Notes: generated by a model from the letters alone, not told the origin. Shown: positions 43,068 to 54,297, counted from the first letter of the stretch. The stretch is DNA of 64,000 bases from Chromatiaceae bacterium (GCA_024235415.1 JACKML010000005.1:62001-126000); one strand, 5' to 3'. A program made the numbers and translations.

Positions 43068-43685
43068 ATGTCTGAATCAGCAATCCTGTTCATCGTGTCC
43101 GCGCCTTCCGGGGCTGGCAAGACCAGTCTGCTGCGTGAGCTTGTGCCGGCCGACGATCGCCTGGTGGTTTCGGTCTCACATGCGACACGTGCGATGCGCC
43201 CCGGGGAACAGGACGGGACGCATTACCATTTCGTCAGCGTCGAGCGCTTTCTCGAACTGGTCGGCGAGGGGGCGTTTCTCGAACACGCGCGGGTATTCGA
43301 CAACTACTACGGTACCTCCGAGGCGGCGGTGCGCAGTCAGCTTGCGCGCGGCCTCGACGTGGTGCTGGAGATCGACTGGCAGGGCGCGCGTCAGGTGCGC
43401 CAGCGGTTTGCCGATGCGGTGTCGGTCTTCATCGCCCCTCCCAGTATCGATGCCCTGCGCCAGCGGCTGTCGGGGCGCGGACAGGACAGCGAGGCAGTGG
43501 TCGAGCGACGCATGGCCGATGCCCGCAGCGAACTCTCGCACTACGCGGAGTACGACTATCTGGTGATCAATGATGATTTCCATGCTGCGCTTGGGGAATT
43601 GCGCGCAATCGTGACCGCCGAGCGTCTGCGCGAGCCGCGCCAGTCGGCGCGCTTTTCCGCCGCCTTGGCCAGCATGCTTGGCTAG
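43068..43685 (+). CDS. gmk: Guanylate kinase
   Basis: 205 residues. P-loop SAPSGAGKTSLLREL near the N-terminus, the GMP-binding SHATRAMRPGEQDGTHYHFV and EIDWQGARQVR are all present. It converts GMP to GDP. It begins the conserved gmk-rpoZ-spoT block after yicC. Confidence 0.96.
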   Translation: MSESAILFIVSAPSGAGKTSLLRELVPADDRLVVSVSHATRAMRPGEQDGTHYHFVSVERFLELVGEGAFLEHARVFDNYYGTSEAAVRSQLARGLDVVLEIDWQGARQVRQRFADAVSVFIAPPSIDALRQRLSGRGQDSEAVVERRMADARSELSHYAEYDYLVINDDFHAALGELRAIVTAERLREPRQSARFSAALASMLG

Positions 43686-43753
43686 TTGGCCACAAAAACA
43701 TACAATTACCCGTTCGCAATCGATTTCCCGATCCCTGGAGTTGTTGACGCACC

Positions 43754-44041
43754 ATGGCCCGTATCACCGTAGAAGACTGTCTCACCAACGTGGACAACCG
43801 TTTCGATCTCGTTCTTCTGGCCAGCCGCCGCGCGCGCCAGCTGGCAAACGGCGTTGACCCCCTGGTCCCATGGGAGAACGACAAGCCCACCGTCGTGGCC
43901 CTGCGTGAGATCGCCGAAGGCCTGATCACCGAGGAGACCATGGTGGAACCGGAGCCGACCAAGGACTCGATCGACGACGAACTGGCGGCGGCGCTGGCCG
44001 GCCAACTGGGCGTTGCCGACCTGGGAAGCGACGATGAGTAG
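43754..44041 (+). CDS. rpoZ: RNA polymerase omega subunit
   Basis: 95 residues. MARITVEDCLTNVDNRFDLV and RRARQLANG are the omega signature. It helps assemble RNA polymerase and is part of a ppGpp-binding site, which fits its place before spoT. Confidence 0.97.
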   Translation: MARITVEDCLTNVDNRFDLVLLASRRARQLANGVDPLVPWENDKPTVVALREIAEGLITEETMVEPEPTKDSIDDELAAALAGQLGVADLGSDDE

Positions 44042-44049
44042 ATCGGCCG

Positions 44050-46233
44050 GTGGAACCCTCTCTTTCTGAGACACCCTCCACCCTGCCGCCGGACCAGGCT
44101 GACACCCCGGCAACCGGCGATGCGCGTTTTCTTGTCAGCGATCTTTGCAGTTATCTAGAAAGCTATCTCACCCGCGAACAGGTCAGCGAGGTCTACCGCG
44201 CCTATCTGTTCGGGGCAGAGGCCCACGAAGGCCAGAATCGGCTCTCCGGCGAACCCTACATCTATCACCCTGTTGCCGTGGCGCGCATCCTGGCCGGCAT
44301 GCGCATGGATCACCAGTGCCTGATGGCGGCGATCCTCCACGACGTGATCGAGGATACCGAGACCGCGAAGGAGCAGCTGGCGCGCGAGTTCGGTCGGGAA
44401 ATCGCCGAGCTGGTTGACGGGGTCAGCAAGCTCACGCAGATCAAGTTCCGGTCACGTGCCGAGGCCCAGGCGGAGAACTTCCGCAAGATGATGCTGGCGA
44501 TGACCAAGGACATCCGGGTCATCATGATCAAGCTGGCAGACCGTCTGCACAACATGCGCACGCTGGGTGTGATGGGGCCGAACAAGGCGCGCCGCATCGC
44601 GCGCGAGACGCTCGATATCTACGCCCCGATCGCCAACCGGCTCGGTATCAACAGTATCCGCCACGAGCTCGAGGAGCTTGGCATGGCGGCACACTGGCCG
44701 TGGCGCTACAACGTGCTGCGCGGGGCACTTCGCAAACGCCGCGGTAACCGCAAGGAGGTGGTCAGCAACATCGAGGAAGTGCTGCGTGGCCGCCTGCAGC
44801 AGGAGGGCTTCGACGGCAACGTCTACGGACGGGAGAAGCACGTCTACAGCATCTACCGCAAGATGCTGGAGAAGAAGCTGTCACTCAACGAGCTTGCCGA
44901 TGTGTATGCGTTTCGCATCCTCGTCGACTCGGTGGACACCTGTTATCGCGTGCTCGGCGTGGTGCACAACCTGTACCGCCCGGTACCGGGAAGGTTCAAG
45001 GACTACATCGCGATACCCAAGGCCAACGGCTACCAGTCGCTGCATACGGTGCTGTTCGGGCCGCATGGTCTGCCGATCGAGATCCAGATCCGCACGCGTG
45101 AGATGCACCGCGTGGCTGAGGAAGGAATCGCAGCGCATTGGCAGTACAAGGATACAGGCGCGCGTGCGCTGACACCGGACGCGGCCGCCGACTGGCTGCG
45201 TAACCTGCTCGAGGTGCAGAAAGACTCGGGCAATTCGATGGAATTCCTCGAGCACGTCAAGGTCGACCTGTTCCCGGACGAGGTCTATGTATTCACGCCA
45301 CGCGGCCAGATCTTCGTGCTGCCCAAGGGTGCGACGGTGATCGACTTCGCTTACGCGGTGCACTCGGACGTCGGAAACCAGTGTGTGGCTGCGCGGGTGG
45401 ACCGTCGACTGGCGCCTTTGCGTTCGCAGCTGCGCAATGGGCAGACGGTCGAGATCATCACCAAGCCCAACAACCGTCCCAACCCGGCATGGCTGGATTT
45501 CGTGGTTACCGGCAAGGCCCGTGCAACCATCCGCTCATACCTCAAACGCCTTGAACAGACGGAGGCGGTCGAGCTTGGTCGGCGGCTGCTGGAGCGTGAA
45601 CTGGAGACACAGGGCCGATCGCTCGACCTTGTGGGTGAGCAGGAACGCACACAGCTGTTGGCCGAGATTGGCCTGCACAGCTTCGACCATTTGCTCGAAC
45701 AGGTTGGCCTGGGCAATCGCATGGCCAAGCTCGTTGCCCGCCTACTCGTGTCGAGCACCGAACAGGGGGGCGCGGACGCCGGTCCAGCCGGTTCGCTGAC
45801 GATAAAGGGCACCGAAGGCATGGTGGTGAGCTTCGCCAAATGCTGTGGCCCTATACCCGGTGATCCGATCATCGCGATCTTCAGTCCGGGGCGCGGGCTG
45901 GTGGTGCACAACCATGACTGTCCGAATCTTGGCGACTTCCGCCGCCAGGGCCAGAGCTGGCTGGATGTGCAGTGGGCAGACGATGTCAGCGGCGAGTTCT
46001 CGACGGCGATCCGTGTCGACGCCGGCAATCAGCGCGGAATGCTGGCGACCATCGCAGCGCTGATCGCCGAGGAAGGCTCGAATATCGAAGACGTGCGCAG
46101 CGAAGAGCGCGATGGACTCAGCACCAGTCTGCGTTTCGTGGTGACGGTGAAGGGACGCAAGCACCTTGCGGCCATACTGCGACGCCTCAAGCACGTACCC
46201 TTCGTGCTGCGCATCAACCGGGTGATTGGCTGA
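44050..46233 (+). CDS. spoT: Bifunctional (p)ppGpp synthetase/hydrolase SpoT
   Basis: 727 residues. An N-terminal HD hydrolase domain (YIYHPVAVARILAGM, AAILHDVIEDTE) is intact, followed by a RelA-type synthetase region (AIPKANGYQSLHTVLFGPHG; IEIQIRTREMHRVAEEGIAAHW), a TGS domain (~385-450, DLFPDEVYVFTPRGQIFVLP) and a C-terminal ACT domain (~650-725). It sets the stringent-response alarmone level. GTG at 44050 is 8 bases after rpoZ. Its last 20 bases overlap the convergent rnd gene. Confidence 0.96.
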   Translation: MEPSLSETPSTLPPDQADTPATGDARFLVSDLCSYLESYLTREQVSEVYRAYLFGAEAHEGQNRLSGEPYIYHPVAVARILAGMRMDHQCLMAAILHDVIEDTETAKEQLAREFGREIAELVDGVSKLTQIKFRSRAEAQAENFRKMMLAMTKDIRVIMIKLADRLHNMRTLGVMGPNKARRIARETLDIYAPIANRLGINSIRHELEELGMAAHWPWRYNVLRGALRKRRGNRKEVVSNIEEVLRGRLQQEGFDGNVYGREKHVYSIYRKMLEKKLSLNELADVYAFRILVDSVDTCYRVLGVVHNLYRPVPGRFKDYIAIPKANGYQSLHTVLFGPHGLPIEIQIRTREMHRVAEEGIAAHWQYKDTGARALTPDAAADWLRNLLEVQKDSGNSMEFLEHVKVDLFPDEVYVFTPRGQIFVLPKGATVIDFAYAVHSDVGNQCVAARVDRRLAPLRSQLRNGQTVEIITKPNNRPNPAWLDFVVTGKARATIRSYLKRLEQTEAVELGRRLLERELETQGRSLDLVGEQERTQLLAEIGLHSFDHLLEQVGLGNRMAKLVARLLVSSTEQGGADAGPAGSLTIKGTEGMVVSFAKCCGPIPGDPIIAIFSPGRGLVVHNHDCPNLGDFRRQGQSWLDVQWADDVSGEFSTAIRVDAGNQRGMLATIAALIAEEGSNIEDVRSEERDGLSTSLRFVVTVKGRKHLAAILRRLKHVPFVLRINRVIG

Positions 46234-47401
46234 TCGGTTCAGCTGGGTCGCCGGCCGGCACCAGTTGCAGCCGGCCATCGTGCAGTTCGAGACGTTGTGC
46301 GCCGTGCATGACGGCGTCCAGCGTCTTACCCGCCAGGGCGTGACGCCAGCCTTCGAGCAGGGTGCAGTCGCGCTCACCACGCACGAATCTCTCCAGTTCC
46401 TTGCGCGTTGCGATCGCCTGCGCCGTCAGTTGGTGCTCGTCGGCAATCAGGCGCAGTGTGGCGCTCAGAAGGTCGGCCATGGCGTCCTCCTGGGCGTTTA
46501 ATGGCGTTGTTCGGCCCTGGTCCACCGGCCAGTCCTCGCGCGGCGTTTCAGCGCCCTCGGCGATCAGTTTGAGCAGCGCCTCGCCCTCGCGTCGGATCTG
46601 GCCGGGTTCGAGGCCACGGATCTTCGACAGGCCGCCGGCGTCGCGCGGCATGCGCCGGCATAGATCGATCATTACTTCGTCCTTGAGCACCCATTTGCGC
46701 GGCAGGTCGCGTTCACGCGCCTGGATCTCACGCCACGCCGCCAGCCGTTGCAGCACGGCAAGCTGGCGTCCCCGCAACATCTGCTTGCCCTTGGTGCGCT
46801 GCCACATCCCCCAGGGGTCGGGGAAGTAGGTCTGCGGATCGGCCAGGGTTGCGAAGTCCGCGGCCAGCCACTGCAGGCGTTCGCGGTCGAACAGATGCCC
46901 GCGCATGTGCAGGTACAGCTGGCCGAGATAGACCACATCGTCCAGTGCATAGCGCAACTGTTGCTCATCAAGTGGCCTGTGCGACCAGTCAGTGCGTGAC
47001 TGGTCCTTCGGCAGTTCGACGTTCAACAGCAGCTTGACCAGGTTGGCATAACCGATCTGGTCGCCGTGTCCAAGCAATGCCGCGGCCGGCTGGGTGTCGA
47101 ACACGGGCATTGGCAGCCCGCGGTGATCGTGCAGAAAGATCTCCAGGTCCTGGCGCGCCGCGTGCAGCACTTTCAGGACGCTGGCGTCGTACAGGATGTC
47201 GAGCAATGGCTGGAGGTCGTCCAGTTGCAAGGGATCGATGCAGGCGGCCACCTCGCCATTGCAGACCTGGATCAGGCAAAGCCGTGGATAGTAGGTGCGC
47301 TCGCGGATGAACTCCGTGTCCACCGCCAGCCACTCGCTGCCTTTGAGCATTGCGCACAACTCGAGCAGCTGTTGCGCGGTATCGACGTATCTCTCTTGCA
47401 T
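46214..47401 (-). CDS. rnd: Ribonuclease D
   Basis: 395 residues. The DEDD exonuclease motifs are visible: AVDTEFIRERTYYPRLCLIQ (~26-45), KVLHAARQDLEIF and LRYALDDVVYL. The HRDC domain follows (~213-290). It processes the 3' ends of tRNA and other small RNAs. The final 20 bases overlap the end of spoT on the other strand, with no terminator between. Confidence 0.94.
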   Translation of the reverse strand: MQERYVDTAQQLLELCAMLKGSEWLAVDTEFIRERTYYPRLCLIQVCNGEVAACIDPLQLDDLQPLLDILYDASVLKVLHAARQDLEIFLHDHRGLPMPVFDTQPAAALLGHGDQIGYANLVKLLLNVELPKDQSRTDWSHRPLDEQQLRYALDDVVYLGQLYLHMRGHLFDRERLQWLAADFATLADPQTYFPDPWGMWQRTKGKQMLRGRQLAVLQRLAAWREIQARERDLPRKWVLKDEVMIDLCRRMPRDAGGLSKIRGLEPGQIRREGEALLKLIAEGAETPREDWPVDQGRTTPLNAQEDAMADLLSATLRLIADEHQLTAQAIATRKELERFVRGERDCTLLEGWRHALAGKTLDAVMHGAQRLELHDGRLQLVPAGDPAEPISQSPG

Positions 47402-47502
47402 TTGATCCTTCCTTTAACGAGGCAGAGGATATCATCCGCACAGGCGCAGGCAGGCTGTGGCGGGGTAAGATTGTCCGCATCGGGTTTTTTCGGAACGTCC
47501 GG

Positions 47503-48015
47503 ATGCGCGCACTGATCGAGTACTTCATTCGCCTCGCGGTCTTGAAACGCGGCCCGCAGGACCTGCCTTCGTCGCCGGAACTCTTCGCCTTGCTCGCGGT
47601 GCTCAATGTCCTGATCGGCACGGCCAACGGAACGGCATTGTTCGGCAATGCGGGCGCTGCGCTGGGGGCGAATGTTCTCGACCTGGGACTGACCCTGATC
47701 ATGCTGCTCGTGCTGTTGCAGTTTCGTGGTCATGTCGCACGCTGGCTGCAGACCGCGACGGCGTTTCTTGGGCTCGGGGTCCTGGCCGGGTGCCTGATGC
47801 TTTTCGTACGCGGGCCTGCGACGTCGCTTGGCATTACCGAACTGGCGATGCTGATCGATTTCGTGCTGGCGATCTGGCTGCATGTCGCCCTCGGCGGTGT
47901 GCTGCGGCATGCGCTCGGTATCCCATTGCTGGCAGGCGTCGTCATCGTGCTCAGCTACACCATCATGGCGTTCAACCTGATCGCCAGAGTCTTTCCACCG
48001 GCGATCGGTACCTGA
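47503..48015 (+). CDS. Integral membrane protein of unknown function upstream of mpl
   Basis: 170 residues with about five hydrophobic segments across nearly the whole length; the N-terminus has MRALIEYFIRLAVLKRGPQD. No catalytic motif is seen. Its stop (TGA at 48013-48015) is directly followed by the mpl ATG, so the two are co-transcribed. ATG at 47503 is preferred over an extended frame reaching into rnd. Confidence 0.8.
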   Translation: MRALIEYFIRLAVLKRGPQDLPSSPELFALLAVLNVLIGTANGTALFGNAGAALGANVLDLGLTLIMLLVLLQFRGHVARWLQTATAFLGLGVLAGCLMLFVRGPATSLGITELAMLIDFVLAIWLHVALGGVLRHALGIPLLAGVVIVLSYTIMAFNLIARVFPPAIGT

Positions 48016-49380
48016 ATGCATATCCATATCCTCGGCATCTGTGGAACCTTCATGGGGGGCATCGCGTTGATTGCGCGTGCCTTCGGCCATCAGGTCTCGG
48101 GTTCGGACGCCAACGTCTATCCGCCGATGAGCACCCAACTCGAGGCGGCGGGCATCCGCCTGATGGAGGGCTATGACCCGGGGCATCTCGACCCCGCGCC
48201 TGATCAGGTGGTCGTGGGCAACGCCATGTCGCGAGGTAACCCGGCGGTGGAGCACATGCTTGCGCGTGGGTTGCGCTACATCTCGGGGCCGCAGTGGCTG
48301 GCAGAAAACGTGCTGCACGATCGCTGGGTGCTGGCGGTCGCGGGAACACACGGCAAGACCAGCACGGCCAGCATGCTGGCATGGATCCTCGAATACGCCG
48401 GTCTCAAGCCCGGTTTCCTGATCGGTGGCGTACCGCGTAACTTCGGTATCTCTGCGCGCGCCGGGGACGCACCGTTTTTCGTCGTCGAAGCCGACGAATA
48501 CGATACGGCGTTCTTCGACAAACGCTCCAAGTTCGTGCACTACCGGCCGCGTACGCTGGTGATGAACAATCTGGAGTTCGATCATGCGGACATCTTCGAC
48601 GACCTGGAGGCCATCCAGCGCCAGTTTCACCACCTGGTGCGCACAGTGCCGGGCAACGGCCTGATCATCTCACCGTTGAGCGATGGCAATCTGCACGATG
48701 TCCTGGAGATGGGTTGCTGGACACCGTTGCAGCACTTCGACACGGAACTGGAGGCCGATTGGCACGTGGCTGATTGTGCGCCCGACGGCAGCAGCTTCGA
48801 CGTGATCTGCGAGACGCATAACGTCGGAACGCTGCAGTGGTCACTGAGCGGGCGTCACAACATCAGCAATGCCTTGGCCGCGCTCGCCGCGGCGCGCCAT
48901 GCCGGTGTGCCGCCGTCCGTCGGCATCGAGGCACTGGCGCGATTCGAAAACGTCAAGCGTCGCATGGAGTTGCGCGGCGAGGTGGGCGGGGTGCGGGTGT
49001 TCGATGACTTTGCGCATCATCCCACGGCGATACGCACGACGCTGGATGGCCTGAGCCAGCAGGTCGGCAACAGACGCATCCTGGCGATTCTGGAACCCCG
49101 TTCCAACACCATGCGCATGGGCGTGCACGTCGGCCAGCTGGCGGATGCGCTTGGGCAGGCAGATCAGGTGTGGGTGTTTGCACCGCCTGAACTCGGCTGG
49201 GATGCGGCCACCGTGCTGCGGAGTCTTGGCAGGCGCCTGCATGTCCACGACAGTACGCAGTCGATTATCGATGAAGTCGCCGGGTTGGCTGCGCCAGGTG
49301 ATCAGGTCCTGATCATGAGCAATGGTGGTTTTGAAGGCATCCACCAGCGTCTCCTCGACGCCCTGGATAGTCGGGGCTGA
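48016..49380 (+). CDS. mpl: UDP-N-acetylmuramate:L-Ala-gamma-D-Glu-meso-DAP ligase
   Basis: 454 residues. The Mur ligase P-loop is GTHGKTSTASMLAW (~113-126), with EADEYDTAFFDKRSKFVHYRP and NLEFDHADIF in the central domain and FDDFAHHPTAIRTTL in the C-terminal domain. It recycles murein tripeptide by joining it to UDP-MurNAc. It starts directly after the membrane protein stop and is followed by ubiX, a common order. Confidence 0.95.
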   Translation: MHIHILGICGTFMGGIALIARAFGHQVSGSDANVYPPMSTQLEAAGIRLMEGYDPGHLDPAPDQVVVGNAMSRGNPAVEHMLARGLRYISGPQWLAENVLHDRWVLAVAGTHGKTSTASMLAWILEYAGLKPGFLIGGVPRNFGISARAGDAPFFVVEADEYDTAFFDKRSKFVHYRPRTLVMNNLEFDHADIFDDLEAIQRQFHHLVRTVPGNGLIISPLSDGNLHDVLEMGCWTPLQHFDTELEADWHVADCAPDGSSFDVICETHNVGTLQWSLSGRHNISNALAALAAARHAGVPPSVGIEALARFENVKRRMELRGEVGGVRVFDDFAHHPTAIRTTLDGLSQQVGNRRILAILEPRSNTMRMGVHVGQLADALGQADQVWVFAPPELGWDAATVLRSLGRRLHVHDSTQSIIDEVAGLAAPGDQVLIMSNGGFEGIHQRLLDALDSRG

Positions 49381-49457
49381 CAGGCGGTCATTGGCCGTCG
49401 CATGCATGCCGCCATAAACTGCGTATGCGATCGATCGGGCATGCTTAAATAATCCCT

Positions 49458-50075
49458 ATGAACGGTAAACAAGCGCCAATTGGCGTCGCCCTGACCGGGG
49501 CCTCAGGTATCCAGTACGGCCTGCGTCTTATCGAATGCCTGGTGGCGGCGAAGCGGGACGTCTACGTGATGGTGTCGCAGGCGGCCCAGGTCGTCGCGAA
49601 CATGGAGACGGACCTGAAGCTGCCGGGGCATCCCGAAGAGATTGCCACGCTGTTGACGGAGAAGTTCGGCGCCAGGCCCGGACAATTGCAGGTGTTTGGC
49701 CGTCAGCAGTGGACGGCGCCGGTCGCCAGCGGTTCGAACCCCCCGCAGGCGCTGGTGATCTGTCCGTGTACGACCGGCACGCTGGCCTCGGTGGCAAACG
49801 GGATCTGTGATGACCTGATCGACCGTGCCGCAGACGTCGCGCTGAAGGAGCGGCGTCAGCTGATCCTGGTGGTGCGCGAGACACCGTTGTCGTCGATCCA
49901 TCTCGAAAACATGCTGAGTCTGACTCGGGCCGGTGCGGTGATCATGCCCGCCAATCCGGGGTTCTACTTCCGCCCGACGTCGGTTGGGGAGATCATCGAT
50001 TTCATGGTTGCGCGGATCCTCGATCATCTCGGGGTCGCGCATACGCTGACCGCCCGATGGGGCGATGAGCACTGA
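49458..50075 (+). CDS. ubiX: Flavin prenyltransferase UbiX
   Basis: 205 residues. The N-terminal flavin-binding GASGIQYGLRLIECL, the CPCTTGTLASVANGICDDLIDRAADV segment and RETPLSSIHLENML match the family. It makes the prenylated FMN used by UbiD in ubiquinone synthesis. It overlaps the LON-domain gene by 11 bases. Confidence 0.95.
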   Translation: MNGKQAPIGVALTGASGIQYGLRLIECLVAAKRDVYVMVSQAAQVVANMETDLKLPGHPEEIATLLTEKFGARPGQLQVFGRQQWTAPVASGSNPPQALVICPCTTGTLASVANGICDDLIDRAADVALKERRQLILVVRETPLSSIHLENMLSLTRAGAVIMPANPGFYFRPTSVGEIIDFMVARILDHLGVAHTLTARWGDEH

Positions 50076-50694
50076 CGCTTCCGGGCAGGTGGCCGAGCGG
50101 GTTGCAGTATTTCCGCTCAACGTCGTGCTGTTCCCCGGCGGCCTGCTGCCTCTGCGTATCTTCGAGCCGCGTTACCTGCGCATGGTCAGTGAATGCATGC
50201 GCCATGACGCGCCGTTCGTGGTTGTGCCGATCGTCGATGGTGAGGAATCCGGTGGCGTGGCAACGATTGCCGCCACCGGCACTTTGGCACGCATCATCGA
50301 CTGGGAGCAGCGCGATGACGGCCTGCTCGGGTTGTTGTGCGAAGGCGGGCAGCGCGTGGCCATAGGAGACACCGAAGTCGAGCACGACCGGCTGTTGCGC
50401 GCACAGGTGGTGCCGTTGAGGCCGCCGCGGCCGCAGGCGCTGCCGTCGGACCTGGCGTGGGCCGCCGACCTGCTCGACGAGTTGCTGCGACGTATCGGCC
50501 CGCCGTTCGACCGCCTGATCTCGGCCGATCCCGCGACTGAGCCCAGTGCCGATCATGTGGTCAATCGGCTGATCGAGATTCTGCCGCTGCCGCTGGCGGA
50601 GAAGTGCGCCTTGTCCGATATCGACGACAGTGTCGCGCGTCTGCAGCGGTTGTCCGGTCTGATTAACCCTGCGGGGTCTCAGCGCGACGACTGA
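50065..50694 (+). CDS. LON substrate-binding-domain protein
   Basis: 209 residues. It matches the N-terminal substrate-binding domain of Lon alone (FPLNVVLFPGGLLPLRIFEPRYL), with no ATPase or protease part. The function of such stand-alone proteins is not settled. It overlaps ubiX by 11 bases and converges on dedA, whose stop region overlaps by 16 bases. Confidence 0.9.
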   Translation: MSTDASGQVAERVAVFPLNVVLFPGGLLPLRIFEPRYLRMVSECMRHDAPFVVVPIVDGEESGGVATIAATGTLARIIDWEQRDDGLLGLLCEGGQRVAIGDTEVEHDRLLRAQVVPLRPPRPQALPSDLAWAADLLDELLRRIGPPFDRLISADPATEPSADHVVNRLIEILPLPLAEKCALSDIDDSVARLQRLSGLINPAGSQRDD

Positions 50695-51293
50695 TGGCGC
50701 TGGCGCAGGTGGACCAGCGCCCATACCAGCAGGATCAGTGCAACGGCGGCGAGCGGGAACAGCAGGGAGCGCCAGTCACCCGATGTGCTCAATTCGCCGA
50801 GCACGATGCCCGGGATCAGGTAGGCTGGCGCCCAGACCAGGGCTGACAATACGTTGGCAAGATAGAAACGCCGTGGCGGCATGTGCATCAGGCCGGCGAC
50901 CAGGGGCACGATCGCGCGGATCGGGCCGAAGAAACGCCCCAGGGCAACGCTCAGGTCGCCATATTTTTCGAAGAACCGGATACCCTTCTGCAGATGGTCG
51001 GGGTGCAGGCGGAACCAGCGCCAGCGGGCGGTCAGGTACTCGAAGTGGTGGCCCAGCCAGTAGCTCAGACCGTCGCCGATAATGGCCCCGGCGATTGCCC
51101 ACAGGCACATGAGCCAGAAATCCAGGATGCCGGCACCAATCAGGGTGCCGGCACCCAGCAGGATCACCACGCCCGGTACCAGCACGCCGACGATCGCCAG
51201 CGACTCGACGAGCGCTACTGCGAACACCACCCAGCCGGCATAGCCTGGATTGAGTTCGATCCAGCCCAGAAGCGCGGAAAACCACTCGGTCAA
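50679..51293 (-). CDS. DedA-family membrane protein
   Basis: 204 residues with about five hydrophobic segments. The DedA core motif is present (GRFFGPIRAIVPLVAGLMHM), with GDGLSYWLGHHFEY upstream. DedA proteins act as lipid transporters at the inner membrane. It follows hemL after 9 bases and is the end of the minus-strand thiD-thiE-hemL-dedA run. Confidence 0.92.
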   Translation of the reverse strand: MTEWFSALLGWIELNPGYAGWVVFAVALVESLAIVGVLVPGVVILLGAGTLIGAGILDFWLMCLWAIAGAIIGDGLSYWLGHHFEYLTARWRWFRLHPDHLQKGIRFFEKYGDLSVALGRFFGPIRAIVPLVAGLMHMPPRRFYLANVLSALVWAPAYLIPGIVLGELSTSGDWRSLLFPLAAVALILLVWALVHLRQRHQSSR

Positions 51294-51302
51294 GTGGAGG
51301 GC

Positions 51303-52582
<1,280 letters not shown>

Positions 52583-52586
<4 letters not shown>

Positions 52587-53227
52587 GGTCGGGCCTCCTC
52601 GGCGGGGTTGAAACAGGGCGCGAAGGCACGGGCGGCAGCGGTAACATCGGGCGCCGCGAACACCGCGCTGATCACCGCCAGCATGTCGGCGCCGGCACGC
52701 ACCAGGGCGGCGCCATTCTCGGGGCTTATCCCGCCTATCGCAACCGTCGGGACCGATAATTCGGTGCGCGCACGGCGCAGCAGGTCCGGCGTCGCTGCAA
52801 CCGCCTGCGGCTTGGTCGGTGAGGCAAAGAAGCTGCCGAAGGCGACATAGTCGGCACCCCCGGCGGCTGCCCGTTGTGCCAGGTCAAAGCGGTTGTAGCA
52901 GGAGACGCCGATCAGGCTGCCGGCGGGCAGGCGGGCCCGCGCGCAGTCGATGGCCATGTCGTCGCGGCCCAGGTGTACACCGTCTGCGCCTACGGCACAG
53001 GCGAGGTCGACGTCATCGTTGATCAGCAGCGGGACCTGGAAGTGTGCGCACAACGTCTGGAGAGCCGTCGCGGTGGCCAGGCGGCATTGCCGGTCGTCGC
53101 TCTTGTCCCGGTATTGAACCAACGAAGCGCCACCGCGCAGGGCGGCGTGCACGGCCACGCGTGCCTCCTCGGCGCCCAGCGCTCGATCCTCGGTGATCAC
53201 GTACAAGCCGCGAAGCCGTGGGTTCAT
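52583..53227 (-). CDS. thiE: Thiamine-phosphate synthase
   Basis: 214 residues. Conserved LYVITEDRALG, SLVQYRDKS, VDGVHLGRDDM and IAIGGISPENG-type segments (VAIGGISPENGAAL). It couples HMP-pyrophosphate and thiazole phosphate. The ATG at 53227 overlaps the thiD stop (ATGA) and is chosen over one 7 codons upstream. Confidence 0.94.
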
Positions 53228-53994
53228 CCGCGCCGCCACGGCAGCCACTGGCCGCCTCCCGGCTGATTGGCCACCTGCAACGCGCCTGCGGTAAATCCCT
53301 GGGCCCTGTTCACAGCGGTAATCACGTCGTCGCCCAGCGCCAGGTAGGCGGCGCAGGCGCTGGCCAGGGTGCAGCCGGATCCGTGATAGCGATGTGGAAG
53401 GCGTGGCCAGCGGAATGCGCGGGGATTGCCGTCTCCGAGATACAGATGATTCGTTACGACCTCGCCTGTGGCCTCGTCGGCGCCAGTCAGCAGTACTGCG
53501 TCGGCGCCCCAGTGCAACAGGCTCTGCGCTGCCTCGGCCGCATCGTCGTTGTCGGCCAGGCGGCGGGCTTCTGCGCGGTTTGGCGTGGTCAGGGTGGCCA
53601 GTGGCAGCAGTTGTTCACGCATCACCTCAACCAGGCGGACGGCGCTGAGGTCAAAACCCCCGCCGGCGGCCAGCACCGGATCGAGCACCACAGGTCCGGG
53701 GAAACCGCGGAGGATCTGGACCAGTGGCGGTATCAATGCGACCGAGCCGATCAATCCGATCTTGATTGCGTCAGGCGTGATATCGCGCAGCAGGCGTTCG
53801 GCCGCGGCGGTGAAGAAGTCTGCCGGTGTCGGCAGCAGTGAGGCCACATTGTGGGTGTCCTGCGCGGTGAGTGCCGTCACCAACGACATCGCCTGGCCGC
53901 CAAGGACCGTGACGGTCTCGATGTCTGCCTGGAGGCCGGCCCCTCCAGTCGGGTCGTGGCCGCCGATACACAGGATGCAGGGGGGATGCTTCAT
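53224..53994 (-). CDS. thiD: Hydroxymethylpyrimidine/phosphomethylpyrimidine kinase
   Basis: 256 residues. GHDPTGGAGLQADIETVTVLG opens the protein apart from a short leader; the C-terminal phosphate-binding HGSGCTLASACAAYLA is intact. It phosphorylates HMP twice for thiamine synthesis. No TPP riboswitch is seen upstream (53995-54132). Confidence 0.94.
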   Translation of the reverse strand: MKHPPCILCIGGHDPTGGAGLQADIETVTVLGGQAMSLVTALTAQDTHNVASLLPTPADFFTAAAERLLRDITPDAIKIGLIGSVALIPPLVQILRGFPGPVVLDPVLAAGGGFDLSAVRLVEVMREQLLPLATLTTPNRAEARRLADNDDAAEAAQSLLHWGADAVLLTGADEATGEVVTNHLYLGDGNPRAFRWPRLPHRYHGSGCTLASACAAYLALGDDVITAVNRAQGFTAGALQVANQPGGGQWLPWRRG

Positions 53995-54132
53995 CGCGGC
54001 GGGATTGTATCAGCACTACCGTGGCGGAAAGGCAAACCCTGCCCTGGGCCGGTCAATCGCAGCCAGACATCTGGCAGAATTACGCCACGCCCCCTTTATT
54101 TTGCCAACAACCGGGCCGAGGAAGAGGAAGTA

Positions 54133-54297
54133 ATGAAGACCTACCTGTGCGTCATATGCGGCTATGTCTACGACGAGGCCAAAGGCCGGCCCGAAGAAGG
54201 AATTGCGCCGGGAACGCGGTGGGATGACGTGCCGCTGAACTGGAAATGCCCCGAGTGCGGTGCCGGAAAAGAGGATTTCGAGATGATCGAGATCTGA
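54133..54297 (+). CDS. Rubredoxin
   Basis: 54 residues. Two CXXCG iron ligands: YLCVICGYVYDEAKG (C6, C9) and WKCPECGAGKEDF. It is a small cytoplasmic one-iron electron carrier. GAGGAAG precedes the ATG. It is divergent from thiD, an arrangement common in gammaproteobacteria; its redox partner is not visible here. Confidence 0.96.
   Translation: MKTYLCVICGYVYDEAKGRPEEGIAPGTRWDDVPLNWKCPECGAGKEDFEMIEI

Noticed and set aside
47272..48633. 453-codon minus-strand open frame
   Set aside because: It lies opposite the membrane protein and mpl, with low-complexity composition.
53995..54132. Possible TPP riboswitch upstream of thiD
   Set aside because: No THI-box elements such as CTGAGA were found on the thiD strand, and the gap is short.
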